Positions 10,416 through 22,125 of a stretch of 64,000 nucleotides of DNA are shown in pieces; within the stretch, counting starts at the first letter, position 1, and the number at the start of each line of letters is the position of its first letter. The translations under genes were made by a program, and so were the position numbers. The notes under the pieces are model-generated. The model worked only from the letters and a program-made list of their open reading frames with translations, ran no database searches and was not told the DNA's origin. The stretch comes from Hevea brasiliensis (Eukaryota > Streptophyta > Magnoliopsida > Malpighiales > Euphorbiaceae), in contig NW_026614711.1 of the NCBI RefSeq assembly GCF_030052815.1, positions 62,001 to 126,000 on the forward strand, given 5' to 3'.

Positions 10416-12450
10416 TGAAGGAGCGGAAGTATAAAAAACACAAGTTTATATCATTGAATTCAAAATTTTCACCTAGGGTCACATGCATCATGCAAGATTT
10501 ATTTTTATCTATTTGATTTCAATGATAAACAACATATTAAAACTCTTTTAATATGTTTTTGGATCTGTATTTATCATTTAAGATTTTAGAATTAATCAGA
10601 TTAATTTAGAACTCTAAGTTAGAACAAAAATAAATACACTAACCTCTTGATGCACTGCAGCGTATTTGCACCTTTGGGATGCTTCTAAAGCTTTTTCTAT
10701 TAATTAGAAAATCAAGTTTTTCCTTTTAAGAGATTAAAGATGTAAACAGAACACTAGAAACAATTTCTAGTATTTTTAATTCAAGAGATTGTTTGCTAAT
10801 CTCTTGGAATAGATGAGAGATGAAGATGAAGAGAAGGGAGAGAAGCCTTTGGGTGGCGGCACCTTTTGGGAGCAGCAGCTTGTTTTATTTTTTCTTCTCA
10901 TAACAATACTTAAATAGCTAGGTCACTACTTAAACCTTTGCCACATGTCACCCTCTGATTGGTTCTAGGTTTAATTGACCCAATCACATTGTGCCAAGTG
11001 TCAAACCTATATTTAATCTTAATTTTAATCATCTTACATGATTAAAAGACATTTGGCAAGCTTATGTGTAGTGCCATGTATCACCATCTCATGGTGCCAC
11101 ATGTCACACTGTGAAATGACCAAAATACCCCTGTGTCTTAATTTTATGTTCTTAACCCAAAATAATTATTTCTTTTCTTCTAATCAATTTATATCAAATA
11201 TAAATTAATTAATTAATCTCTATTAATTAATTTATCATTAATTAAATTCATATTTAAACACTTTAAATATAAATTTAACTTATACTATACATCCTATAAC
11301 TTAGATTTGGTTTCAAGTCATACTAGGGACTTTACAATTTAATTGCAAACCAAACCTATTTAATTAATCAATTAAACTCTTTAATTAATTAATTAAATCA
11401 TATTTAATTTAGTGATTACTTGTGTATGTGTGTGACTTACTAGGCTCATCACTAATTGGCAATGAGACATGATATCAACCCTTAATATCATCAGAACTCT
11501 TTCTTGCCATAAATGATTTCTCTAAATCATTTTGTACACCTCATAGACCATGGTTAACACCTAGCATAGTATGTCATGGCCACCCAATCAGTAATAAGGT
11601 TTACCTTAAATGAACCTATAATCATATGTTACCATGCACTAGAATCTCTCTGTTACAAAATCCCAATTCGAGCTGGAGTCATGGTTTATGTCAAACCCCA
11701 TTTGCTATGAATATTATGTTCTCTTTTAATTCTAGTTCTTGATTAAAAGATTTTTCTTATCAGAAACTCTTTTCTGAATAAATCTATCTGTCCTGACCAG
11801 GAACTTGAAACATCAAGAACAATTAAATGAATATAGGATTTTATCCCTATTTACTTAGAGGAACAGATTCCATCTTGGTCAACACTACCTCCATATATAA
11901 TTAGTAGGAGCCAACACATGCCCATATACTCATACACAGTACAAGTATGAAAGCAGTATCAAACTCAAACCACCTATATACAAGATAACTGTGCTATCTC
12001 AGGTCTAAAGATTATATGCACTGATATGATTTATGACAACGCATTGACAAGAGTAAACTCCATGTGCTTGTCATAAACGTCACTGGTTCGGCCTACTTAT
12101 CATGTATAAGTGCCTGTCATGTTTGTTATATGGCATGAGACTCACCATTCCATCTTATTTATATCTCATATAAATAACTTGGGAACAAACATGAATACAA
12201 TCTTTCTAGATAAGTCACGTCCTTATTGTGAAGTATCCTCGATTGTGAACCTATTTATGATACTTTGTGTTAGAGATACTGTCACTCATATTCTTAACAA
12301 CTTAAGAATAGAATTTCTAACAAAATATCAATGGACCTTTTCTATTACACATAAATATATTATGTAAACAGAAAAGTAAAAATGCCTTTTATTAATAAAA
12401 GATGTACAAGATACATACTAAATGATATGCTCTAGGGCATACTACTAATA
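10416..12450 (-). repeat. 3' LTR of the large Copia element
   Basis: Matches 15645-17742 throughout. The 5' dinucleotide has decayed from TG to TA (CTAATA at 12445-12450 on the plus strand). Compared with the other LTR it lacks about 70 bp between GGGATGC and TTCTAAAGC (near 10680) and one copy of a short TAGGTCACCACTTAAA duplication. Only this LTR keeps the true element terminus at 10416. Confidence 0.9.
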
Positions 12451-12463
12451 ATCTCCCACTAGA
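12451..12463 (-). other. Polypurine tract of the Copia element
   Basis: The minus strand reads CTAGTGGGAGAT immediately upstream of the 3' LTR, the typical Copia plus-strand primer. Confidence 0.75.
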
Positions 12464-12464
12464 A

Positions 12465-15400
12465 CTAGAGCCATTCATTACAATATCTTAGACCCATCTT
12501 CTCAAGATGTCGGTCTAGCTGAGTCTGTGACATAGACTTAGTGAATGGATCAGCTGGATTTTCAGCTGATGCTATTTTCTGCATGGCTACATCGCCTCGC
12601 CCAACTATTTCTCTGATAATGTGGTAACGCCTTTCCATGTGTTTGGATTTCTGATGAGACCGGGGTTCCTTAGCCTGTATGACTGCTCCATTATTGTCAC
12701 AGTGAAGTGGAACTGCTGACTCAATGGAAGGAACTACTGCAAGTTCTGTCACGAACTTCTTTATCCAAATACTTCCTTTGCTGCGATCTCGATGCGAATA
12801 TACTCAAATTTCTAGTGGAATCTACAGTCGTACTCTGTTTGGAACTCTTCCAACTGACTGCACCTCCATTACAAATGAACACATACCCAGAGATAGACTT
12901 TCTATCATCGATATCTGATTGAAAATCAGAATCAGTATAACCATCCAATTACAAGTCTCCACATCCATATATCAAGAATAAATCCTTAGTTCTTCTCAAG
13001 TACTTAAGGATATTCTTGACAGCTATCCAGTGTTCCAAACCTAGATTGGATTGATACCTGCTAGTCAAACTAACAGCATATGCGATATCCGGCCTAGTAC
13101 ACAATATTGCATACATTAAACTTCCAATAGTCGAAGCATATGGAATCCTAGCCATTTTATCTCTTTCTTCAGGTATCTTTGGAGACATTTCTTTAGAAAG
13201 GTGGATACCATGTCTCACTGGTAACAATCCTCTCTTAGAATCAAGCATGTTAAACCTCTTTAACTCTTTTTCCAAGTATAGACTTTGGGATAAACCAATT
13301 ATTCTTTTCGCTCTATCTCTATAGATGTGAATCCTAAGAATATAGGTTGCCTCCTCTAAGTCTTTCATGGAGAATGTATTTGACAAACATATCTTTACAG
13401 TTGTCAACATACCTGTGTCATTACCCATCAACAGTATGTCATCCACATATAAGACAACGAAGGTGATAGCACTGTCACTAACCTTCTTATATACACATGG
13501 CTCATCCTCATTTTTGATAAAACCAAATGACTTAATGGCTTCATCAAAATGGATGTTCCAATTCCTCGAAGCTTGTTTCAACCCATAAATGGATCGCTTT
13601 AGCTTGCATACCTTGGAAAGATCTTGGGATTCAAAGCCCCTAGGTTGTTCCATGAAAATGTTTTCTTCAATGTATCCATTGAGAAAAGCTGTTTTGACAT
13701 CCATCTGCCAAATCTCATAATCATAGTATGCAGCTATTGCTAATAGAATCCTAATTGATTTAAGCATGGCAACAGGCGAGAAAGTCTCCTCATAGTTGAT
13801 TCCTTGCCTTTGGCAAAACCCTTTAGCTACTAGCCTTGCCTTATAGGTCTCTACCTTTCCATCAAAACCAATTTTCTTCTTGAAAACCCATTTGTTCCCT
13901 ATAGGTACAATACCTTTAGGTGGGTCAACAAGATCCCAAACTTGATTCTTATACATGGAATCAATTTCGAATTTCATAGCATCAATCCATTTTGAAGAGT
14001 CTATATCTGATAGAGCTTCTTCATAGGTAAGTGGATCATCTCCATGAACTACTTCTTCATGAGTAGACAACTCTTGTTCTTCTTCATGAAGGAAACCATA
14101 TCTCACTGGTGGGTGAGATACCCTGGTTGTTCTACTAGGAACAGCTATAGATGTTTCATCAATGGGTGTAGGTTGACTAGATGGATCTATATCCATCTGA
14201 TCTGTTGGTTGGTCAGAATTCTCCAATTCTAACTCTATTTGCCTTCCTTTGCCTCCTTCTTGAACAAACTGTTGTTCAAGAAATGTGGCATCTCTACTTA
14301 TCATAACCTTTTGTGATGTAGGCAAATAAAAATAATATCCAAAACTATCTTTTGGATATCCAACAAATCGACCCTTTTCTGATCTGGTTTCCAATTTATC
14401 AGTGTTCAGCTTTTTGATATAAGCTGGACAATCCCAAATCTTAACATGCTTAAGACTTGGTTTTCTTCCATGCCATATCTCATAAGGTGTGGAAGAAACT
14501 GATTTTGATGGAATCCTATTTAGAATATACAAAGCTGATTCTAATGCAAATCCCCAAAAAGAGATTGGCATATCAATATAGCTCATCATGCTACATACCA
14601 TATTCAATAGGGTACGATTTCTCCTTTCAGATACACCATTCAGCTGTGGTGTTCCTTGAGGAGTCAGTTGGGAAATAATGTCATGCTCTCTCAAGTATTC
14701 ATCAAATTCAGTACTCAAATTTTCACCTTTACGATCTGATCGAAAAGCTTTAATACTCTTTCCTGTTTGATTTTCTAATTTAGATTTAAATTCTTTGAAC
14801 TTTTCAAAGGATTCATGTTTGTATTTCATCAAATACAAATACCCAAACCTTGATTTATCATTAGTAAAGGTAATAAAGTAATGAAAACCGCCTCTAGCCA
14901 TTTTCTTAAATGGACCACATACATCACTATGTATTAGCTCCAAAATATTTTCAGCTCTTAGCCCTTGTCCAACAAAGGGTGATCTAGTCATTTTACCCTG
15001 AAGGCAAGATTCACAAGTTGGAGTAGGCTCAGAGCCCAATAAGGATAGAATCCCCATTTTCTCCAGTTTTGCAATCCTATCTTCTGCAACATGACATAAC
15101 CTTCAGTGCCAAATATATTTTGAACTTGAGTTGATTTTCACCATGGCATTGCATTCATTTAGATCACTTGCATTTATTTTGTGTTTGTCATTATTATCCA
15201 AATAATAAAGACCATCATTCATATAACCCGAACCAACATATTTATTTCCAAAATAAATATTGCAAACATCATCTGTGAACTGAAATTCATAGCCATTTCC
15301 AGTCAAACTAGATATAGAAATGATGTTCTTAAAAGCATCAAGTACATATAAAATATTATCCAAACACAAAACATGTCCAGACATGTAAAAAGATTTAGAT

Positions 15401-15690
15401 CCTATGGCTAAAGCTTCAACAGTTGAGCCATTGCCAATCCGGAGTCTAACATCTCGAGAACGCAAGCTGCTACTATTTGCTAGTTCCTGCATATCACAAG
15501 AAATGTGAGAACTGACATCAGTATCTAAAACCCAAGTTGTAGATGAACTATGAGTATCATCAGAATCTAGATAACAAGATATAGACATACCTTCCAAAGG
15601 TCTATCCTCCTTGTCCTTCAGAGAAGCAAGATACTCTGGGCAGTTAATATCATTGAATTCAAAATTTTCACCTAGGGTCACATGCATCAT
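12465..15690 (-). pseudogene. Copia polyprotein (protease, integrase, RT, RNase H), two nonsense codons and a frameshift
   Basis: The frame runs from 15690 leftwards. It holds a gag zinc-knuckle remnant (NCPEYL), an aspartic protease (WVLDTDVSSHI), the GAG-pre-integrase hinge (CESCLQGKMTRSPF), an integrase with the catalytic series HSDVCGP, FRSDRKGE and NGVSERRNRTLL, an RT with WVFKKKIGFDG, QMDVKTAFLNG and the YVDD box, and RNase H with GYTDSDFQSD and a C-terminus with HCDNNGAV. Lesions seen: an in-frame TGA at 15103-15105, an in-frame TAA at 12949-12951 and a frame change near 12.75-12.85 kb. Otherwise about 900 codons are collinear, so decay is limited. The first 12 codons of the open frame (MMHVTLGENFEF) are LTR-derived. 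Confidence 0.9.
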
Positions 15691-17742
15691 GCAAGATTTA
15701 TTTTTATCTATTTGATTTCAATGATAAACAACATATTAAAACTCTTTTAATATGTTTTTGGATCTGTATTTGCATTTAAGATTTTAGAATTAATCAGATT
15801 AATTTTAGAACTCTAGGTTAGAACAAAAATAAATACACTAACCTCTTGATGCACTGCAGCATATTTGCACCTTTGGGATGCGTCTTTAGGACACCAGATG
15901 TTGTCCCTCTAGCTTGTCCACACCAAGTTCACCTATGGCAGCCCTTGAACAGCTTCTAAAGCTTTTTCTATTAATTAGAAAATCAAGTTTTGCCTTTTAA
16001 GATATTAAAGATGTAAACAGAACACTATAAATAATTTCTAGTATTTTTAATTCAAGAGATTGTTTGCTAATCTCTTGGAATAGATGAGAGATGAAGATGA
16101 AGAGAAGGGAGAGGAGCCTTTGGGTGGCGGCACCTTTTGGGAGCAGCAGCTTGTGTTATTTTTTCTTCTCATAACAACACTTAAATAGCTAGGTCACCAC
16201 TTAAACAGCTAGGTCACCACTTAAACCCTTGCCACATGTCACCCTCTGATTGGTTCTAGGTTTAATTGACCCAATCACATTGTACCAAGTGTCAAACCTA
16301 TATTTAATCTTGATTTTAATCATCTTACATGATTAAAAGACATTTGGCAAGCTTATGTGTAGTGCCATGTGTCACCATCTCATGGTGCCACATGTCACAC
16401 TGTGAAATGGCCAAAATGCCCCTGTGTCTTAATTTTGAGTTCTTAACCCAAAATAATTATTTCTCTTCTTCTAATCAATTTATATCAAATATAAATTAAT
16501 TAATTAATCTCTATTAATTAATTTTTCATTAATTAAATTCATATTTAAATACTTTAAATATAAATTTAACTTATACTATACATCCTATAACCTAGATTTG
16601 GTTTCAAGTCATGCTAGGGACTTTGCAATCTAATTGCAAATCAAACCTATTTAATTAATCAATTAAATTCTTTAATTAATTAATTATATCATATTTAATT
16701 TGGTGATTACTTGTGTATGTGTGTGACTTACTAGTCTCATTACTAATTGGCAATGAGACATGATATCAACCCTTAATATCATCAGAACTCTTTCTTACCA
16801 TAAGTGATTTCTCCAAATCATTTTATGCACCTCATAGACCATGGTTAACACCTAGCATAGCATGCCATGGCCACCCAATCAGTAATAAGGTTTACTTTAA
16901 ATGAACCTATAATCATATGTTACCATGCACTAGAATCTCTCTGTTACAAAATCCCAAATCGAACTGGAGTCATGGTTTATGTCAAACCCCATTTGTTATG
17001 AATATTATATTCTCTTTTAATTCTAGTTCTTGATTAAAAGATTTTTCTCATCAGAAACTCTTTTCTGAATAAATCTATCTGTCCTGACCAGGAACTTGAA
17101 ACATCAAGAACAATTAAATGAACATAGGATTTTATCCCTATTTACTTAAAGGAACAGATTCCATATTGATCAACACCTACCTCCATATATAACTAGTAGG
17201 AGCCAACACATGCCCATATACTCATACATAGTACAAGTATGAAAGCAGTATCAAACTCAAACCACCTATATACAAGATAACTGTGCTATCTCAGGTCTAA
17301 AGATTATATGCACTGATATGATTTATGACAACGCATTGACAAGAGTAAACTCCATATACTTATCATAAACGTCACTGGTTCGGCCTACTTATCATGTATA
17401 AGTGTCTATCATGTTTGTTATATGGCATGAGACTCACCATTCCATCTTATTTATATCTCATATAAATAACTTGGAAACAAACATGAATACAATCTTTCTG
17501 GATTAGTCAAATCCTTATTGTGAAGTATCCTCGATTGTGAACCTATTTATGATACTTTGTGCTAGAGATACTGTCACTCATATTCTTAACAATTTAAGAA
17601 TAGAATTTCTAACAAAATATCAATGGACCTTTTCTATTACACATAAATATATTATGTAAATGAAAAAGTGAAAATGCATTTTATTAATAAAAGATGTACA
17701 AGATACACACTAAATGATATGCTCTAGGGCATACTACTAACA
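15645..17742 (-). repeat. 5' LTR of the large Copia element (inner end truncated)
   Basis: Homologous to 10449-12450. The inner boundary at about 15645 lies in GTTAATATCATTG, where the last ~33 bp of the LTR are replaced by pol-side coding sequence. It retains TG at the outer end and carries a short tandem duplication near 16187-16222. Confidence 0.9.
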
Positions 17743-17883
17743 GAAATCCCCTAGTATGTATTGGGGAATGGAATTGCTTTCAGTAAGCTGATAACAAGCC
17801 CCGTTTAGTTACTTCCTTGATCCTTCCACACGAGAATAGAGCTTTGTTTGGGTGAAGATGGATTCCGGCTCCATTGTGCAAGG
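17743..17883 (-). pseudogene. ALP1-like pseudogene, piece beyond the Copia insertion
   Basis: Equivalent to about residues 252-300 of the intact gene (WPCTM to IPQYILGD), continuing the gene broken at 10415. It contains a TAA where the intact copy has Leu (in SRELLNG). Homology to unit B ends at GTGCAAGGCCA (17883), so the N-terminal 250 residues were never included or have been lost. Confidence 0.85.
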
Positions 17884-18139
17884 CCAAACAGATTGCCACT
17901 TTGATTGTCTTTTCTATATGTCTTTGATGAAAAAAATGATAATAACAAAATTAGAGTAGCATTCCTATAAATTAAAAAAAAAAAAAAAAAGAACAAATTA
18001 GAGTAGCAAACAAACTGGGCAAGTGCTGATTTGAATCATCTGGATTCAAATTATAAAAATAAGCCACCACACACATCTTTTACTACGTACCTCATGATTT
18101 TTAAAGAAACTAAATTAAATTATTTTTGCAAGCCATTGT
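17884..18139. other. Non-coding spacer between the duplicated units
   Basis: Unique-looking AT-rich DNA with a poly-A run (17973-17990) and a short direct repeat AAATTAGAGTAGCA at about 17949 and 17996. Nothing else is recognisable. Confidence 0.5.
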
Positions 18140-18266
18140 TTAAGGTTTAGCTTTTGTATGTGTGGACTCAACTTTTCGCTAAAGTTTAGCTTTCATATAT
18201 GGGTGGACTCAGCTTTCATGCGTGGACCCACGCTTGAATGCTAAGTCCACAAAAGCTAAACCTTAA
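18140..18266. repeat. Short inverted-repeat element (~127 bp)
   Basis: The left arm TTAAGGTTTAGCTTTTG (18140-18156) followed by TATGTG and TGGACT is the reverse complement of AGTCCACAAAAGCTAAACC plus TTAA (18244-18266), apart from the 6-base TATGTG insert. The loop contains two further TGGACTCA/TGGACC motifs. It could be a tiny MITE or a hairpin at the junction of unit B. Confidence 0.6.
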
Positions 18267-21245
18267 AAATTAGCTTATAAAAATAAGTTATTTGGTTTCT
18301 TTAAAAATTACCGGGTATATATTAAAAGACTTAATTTAATATAATTTAAAACATAATAAAATTATATTTTAATCAACTTATCAAGCTATTTTAAAATCTA
18401 AAATTAATGATATTTATCTTTATACCATTTATTAAATACAAAATTATATTAATTACTATTAAAATATAATATATTATATTATTATATTCTTATACAAAAT
18501 TACAAAAAATAATTAATAATCATTTAGAAAATAAAATTTTAATTGATTTTAATAGGCATATAATTGTTCAAAATTTTAATATAAATCTAAATTATATTTA
18601 ACATAATAAATTAAAAATTCTAACGTTAACAAAATTTAATATGATTTTAAAATTATAAAATATAAAACAATATTAAGTTATGTCATTAAAATAAAATAAT
18701 AAACAATTAACGCCACACAGAAATACGACTAGTTTAATGCATCACATGTCAATTTCAAATAAAAATGATAATTTTTTTCATAATAATTCATTCTTATTTA
18801 ATTTTTGACTTACAATTTGGATCGATCAAATGAATCAATTTCAAATAGCGTTGTTGAAATGAAATGCTGATATAAGATACATATGAAAATATCACATCAT
18901 CGTGTCACTAAAAGTGTCAAAGATATTTTAAGATGCATCAAATCTTCATGGAATATAGATTTAGCCATGAGCTAATTCGAACTGTGAATTAGATTTAGAC
19001 CAACTCGGGTCAAATCGTATATGGGCCCAAAACTCAATTGTAAGAAGGCCAGTTCCAATCCCTCCTTGCTTGCAGAGGTGAACGTTATTCGGTTCAAATC
19101 GAATAAATTAAATCGAATCGTTTTAATTTGGTAATTCTATTCGATTTTTAAAATAATTCAATTTAATTTAATTTTATATTATAAAAATTTCAATTATTTC
19201 AATTTGATTCGATTTTAAAAAGAAAAAAATCTATTAAATTGAACTGAACCAAATAGTTTTATTGATTTTTGAATTAATTTATTTTTATGGAGAATTTATG
19301 AATTATATATAATTTTATATTTATAAATTGTTTAATTTCCTTGATTAATGTTTATTAGGTTCAAATTAAGGTCAAAATCAGACAAAATAACTTGAAAATT
19401 AAGTTTAAATTAAAAAATCAATAAAAAATAAAACCGATTGGTTTGAACTGAACTAAACCGAAATAAAACGATTTGATTCGATTCAGTTTTTCATCCATTT
19501 TAATTCTGTTCGGTTTCTAAAATATGTAATTCGATTTTCATAATTTAATTCAGTTCGGTTTGATTTAGTTTGAACCCAATATTCACCCCTACTTGCTTGA
19601 ATCTTAACTAAAACCAACCTAAAATAATTCGATTAAATTTTTTTTTTAAATTATATTAAGTTTATATTTATATCTCTTTAATTAATATCTTGAGCGGAAT
19701 CAAAATCTTCAAATTGAAACTAACTCAAATCAATAGGCCGACCAAACTAATGGTATCGGGCAGGAATCGACCGATCGCCAAATCTTACGAAATACATTTT
19801 TAAAATTGCCCACTGACCATTTTTTTTTTTTTTTGGTTATGGTTCAAATTAATGGAGAAATTCAAAAGCTTTTAGTGATCAGATTTGCACTATTATGTGT
19901 TCTAGAGTAGGCCTAGCTGGGGCGATTCAACCTCTGAATTGGAATGGTATCAACCCAGGTCAAACCTAGAATTAACTATGGTTAAAAATTTGAATTAACT
20001 ATGGTAAAAAAAAATTTAAGGATCCAAACCGATCATGAACCTTGTATAGGTCCTGATTGCAATCCCCTCCTTCCTACCCAAACTAAAATAAATATCAAAT
20101 AAAAACTGGCAGTTCAGGTGAACTAAACTAGACTAAAACTCTCAAAAACCAGAAACATGATTGAACCCAATTGATAACTGCTTTAAATCATCTTGAATCG
20201 AGACCAACTAAAACTACTTGAAACCAATCCAGCTTCGATTCATCCTCTTTCTCGACTCAAAACCGTTGGTTCCAGCCCGAGATGGGCTGCTACATTCTTG
20301 AGGGCCTAAACTTTTACGCCTATCCATCAGTTTGTTTCCATCCATGGCTTATGAAAACAGAACAATTTGTTGCTCCTAAATAATGAACCCTGGTTTAACT
20401 TTTTCCATTTGTTAAATTCAGGGTTCTCAAACTTCCTATCCTGCCATGTCAGGCAAGTGATTGATAGGAAATGAATTTAATCTGAGAAATCCACTGGTAA
20501 AACTCCCTGACATTTTTACCACCACCCGTAGTTGGGTAACTTTCCTAAGTGAAAATGTAAACAAGGCACAATCCAGAATCACAGATAATTGTTCCTACAA
20601 CATCAAATTTCTAATTCCAGCAAGAAGCCAACAGCTGCCTTTTATTTACAGAAAAGAAAGCAAAGCAAACTACCTATACTACTACCGCTAAGACCAGCGT
20701 AGTTACTAGCATTATTTACCGTCTCATGCTTACCCAACTCAAGTGCTTAGCAAGCGCATACCTGGTCCTCTCCCCTCTCTCATCTGCCTCTCCTTCGAAA
20801 ACTGGCAGTTCCTCCTCCCGTAGAATGCGTCCTACGCTCTCCTCTGGCAATGGCTCACTATACTTTATTAGAAAATTATGCAGCAAACAACCCATCACAA
20901 TCACGAATGGGAAAATTTCAACGCAATCCTCTTTCCACCTCCTCGCCAACAGCTGCCACCGAGCTTTAACTCTCCCAAACGCATTGCCAACCAACCCCAT
21001 TGCTCTGCTATGTGCAGCATTGAACTCCCTTTCTGCTGAACCGAAACTATCTTCCTCATTGGGCCTAATAAAAGGAGTTAATAGCCACGGCAACAATGGG
21101 AAACATGAATCCCCCAATATGTATTGGGGAATTGAATTGCTTTCACTAAGCTGATAACAAGCCCCGTTTAGTAACTCCCTTGATCCTTCCACACGAGAAT
21201 AGAGCTTTGTTTGGGTGAAGATGGATTCCGGCTTCATTGTGCAAG
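18240..21245. repeat. Segmental duplication, unit B (right copy)
   Basis: Direct homologue of unit A (8125-10410 plus 17743-17883). It includes about 500 bp (19900-20400) with no full counterpart in A, and a hAT-type MITE. The gene at its right end is intact here and continues past the duplicated part to 22005, so B is likely the source copy. Confidence 0.8.
19073..19591. mobile_element. hAT-type MITE with perfect 8-bp TSD
   Basis: A 519-bp non-coding element flanked by CTTGCTTG on both sides (19065-19072 and 19592-19599). The left end is CAGAGGTGAACGTTATTCGG; the right end read inwards is TAGGGGTGAATATTGGGTTC, an imperfect TIR pair. An 8-bp TSD and a (C/T)AGRGGTG start are hallmarks of the hAT superfamily. 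Unit A has the uninterrupted sequence CTCTCCTTTCTTGAATC at about 8847, an empty site. There is no transposase, so it is non-autonomous. The interior is rich in TTCGGTT/AACCGAA-type motifs. Confidence 0.85.
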
Positions 21246-22005
21246 GCCACCCAGCAGAGATGTCCAAGAACCTGCCCTCAGAATCCACCAACGCCTGAAC
21301 TAACAAGGACCCATTTTTCCCCAGCAGCTCACTATCAACCCCAAATTTCCCAAACCCCAAAACCCCACAACAATTAGGGAGAGAAATCCATTCAAATCCC
21401 ATCACTATGCGCTCCAAATCCCTCCCAAAGTCCACCAAGTCCCCCAATTTCTCGTTCACTGTTTTACAAACAGAGTAAAACGCTAGGCACGCGGCGGCAG
21501 GTGAATCAAGTCCAAATCTAGGCGCTACTGATTCGTAAGACGCGCCGTGGGCGAGGCGGAAGAGGGTGGCTGCAATGGCAGAATCGGGAGGAATGGAGGA
21601 GGGAAGGAAAGAGAGAAGGGAGGGTGAGAGAAGAGAAAGAAGACTTGTAAAGGTTTGCTTGGACATGCGAAAAATTTGACACCAGCGAGGGTCGAAGTCC
21701 GACGCGGAGGAAAGGAGGCGATAGAAGAAGGACTGAGAAGGAGGAGAAAGGGAAGGAGAGGGAGAAAAAGGGATAGAAGAGAGGAAGTATTCGAGGGAGA
21801 GAGATTGGGAGGGAAGTAGGAGGAGGTCATTTTGGGTGAGGAAAGAGTGGGCGGCGGAGGTAGCTGAGGAGAGCAGAGAAATGAGTTGTTTGGTAAAGTG
21901 CTTGTTTTGATTTCTTGGTCTTCCGGGTTTGCATTTTGGGGCTGATTTGGGGATTATAGGAGCTTTCTGGGCAGTAGATTTGGAGGATCCGCCGGCGGCA
22001 GCCAT
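20716..22005 (-). CDS. ALP1-like protein, domesticated HARBI1/PIF transposase (429 aa)
   Basis: A single intronless frame from ATG at 22005 to the stop at 20716-20718. It has an AT-hook-like GRPRN near residues 28-32, a Ser/Pro/Leu-rich N-terminal half, a Harbinger-type HTH segment (FRMSKQTFTSLLSLL, near 110-125) and a DDE_Tnp_4 nuclease fold (about 200-400) with QALVDSEGRFLDISAGWP and FGRVKARWQLLARRW. The usual first catalytic Asp motif (GAID-type) reads GVLGFGKFGVD here, and the catalytic Glu of the VxERAFG motif is Gly (LVGNAFG, near 338). The protein is therefore predicted to be nuclease-dead. In Arabidopsis the related ALP1 lost catalytic residues and associates with Polycomb repressive complex 2; a similar chromatin role is inferred by family only. 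The region is GC-rich and codon-clean compared with its AT-rich flanks, which supports a real gene. Confidence 0.85.
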   Translation of the reverse strand: MAAAGGSSKSTAQKAPIIPKSAPKCKPGRPRNQNKHFTKQLISLLSSATSAAHSFLTQNDLLLLPSQSLSLEYFLSSIPFSPSPSLSPPSQSFFYRLLSSASDFDPRWCQIFRMSKQTFTSLLSLLSPSLLSFLPSSIPPDSAIAATLFRLAHGASYESVAPRFGLDSPAAACLAFYSVCKTVNEKLGDLVDFGRDLERIVMGFEWISLPNCCGVLGFGKFGVDSELLGKNGSLLVQALVDSEGRFLDISAGWPCTMKPESIFTQTKLYSRVEGSRELLNGACYQLSESNSIPQYILGDSCFPLLPWLLTPFIRPNEEDSFGSAEREFNAAHSRAMGLVGNAFGRVKARWQLLARRWKEDCVEIFPFVIVMGCLLHNFLIKYSEPLPEESVGRILREEELPVFEGEADERGERTRYALAKHLSWVSMRR

Positions 22006-22125
22006 AGAGATGGGCCGTGAAGCTCAACTGAGTGATCACATTTGTGATTTCTGATAGTGAAGCTCAGTGTGTTGGCGAGAAAACAGACGGTGATGGCACG
22101 CGTAACTGCATCTTTTCTTTCTTAA
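22006..22125 (-). promoter_or_regulatory. Putative 5' UTR and proximal promoter of the ALP1-like gene
   Basis: Moderate-GC stretch upstream of the ATG with a GGGCC core (22012-22018) resembling site II/TCP elements and a perfect palindrome ATCACATTTGTGAT (22033-22046). No clear TATA box is seen. Upstream of 22125 the composition turns abruptly to poly-A and AT-rich. Confidence 0.4.

Larger units (their letters stand above)
10416..17742 (-). mobile_element. Ty1/Copia LTR retrotransposon with ~2-kb LTRs, gag and PBS deleted
   Basis: Read on the minus strand, the element begins TGTTAGTAGTATGCCC at 17742 and ends CCGCTCCTTCA at 10416. It is flanked by GAAAC (10411-10415) and GAAAT (17743-17747), a 5-bp TSD with one mismatch. 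Contents from right to left are the 5' LTR, protease-integrase-RT-RNase H, a purine tract and the 3' LTR. The 5' LTR runs directly into the last part of the gag zinc knuckle (NCPEYLASLK), so an internal deletion removed the LTR terminus, primer-binding site and most of gag. The element interrupts an ALP1-like pseudogene. It cannot be autonomous. Confidence 0.9.

Noticed and set aside
12110..12367. 85-codon open frame
   Set aside because: Lies in the Copia LTR and has no protein similarity I recognise; LTR sequence explains it.
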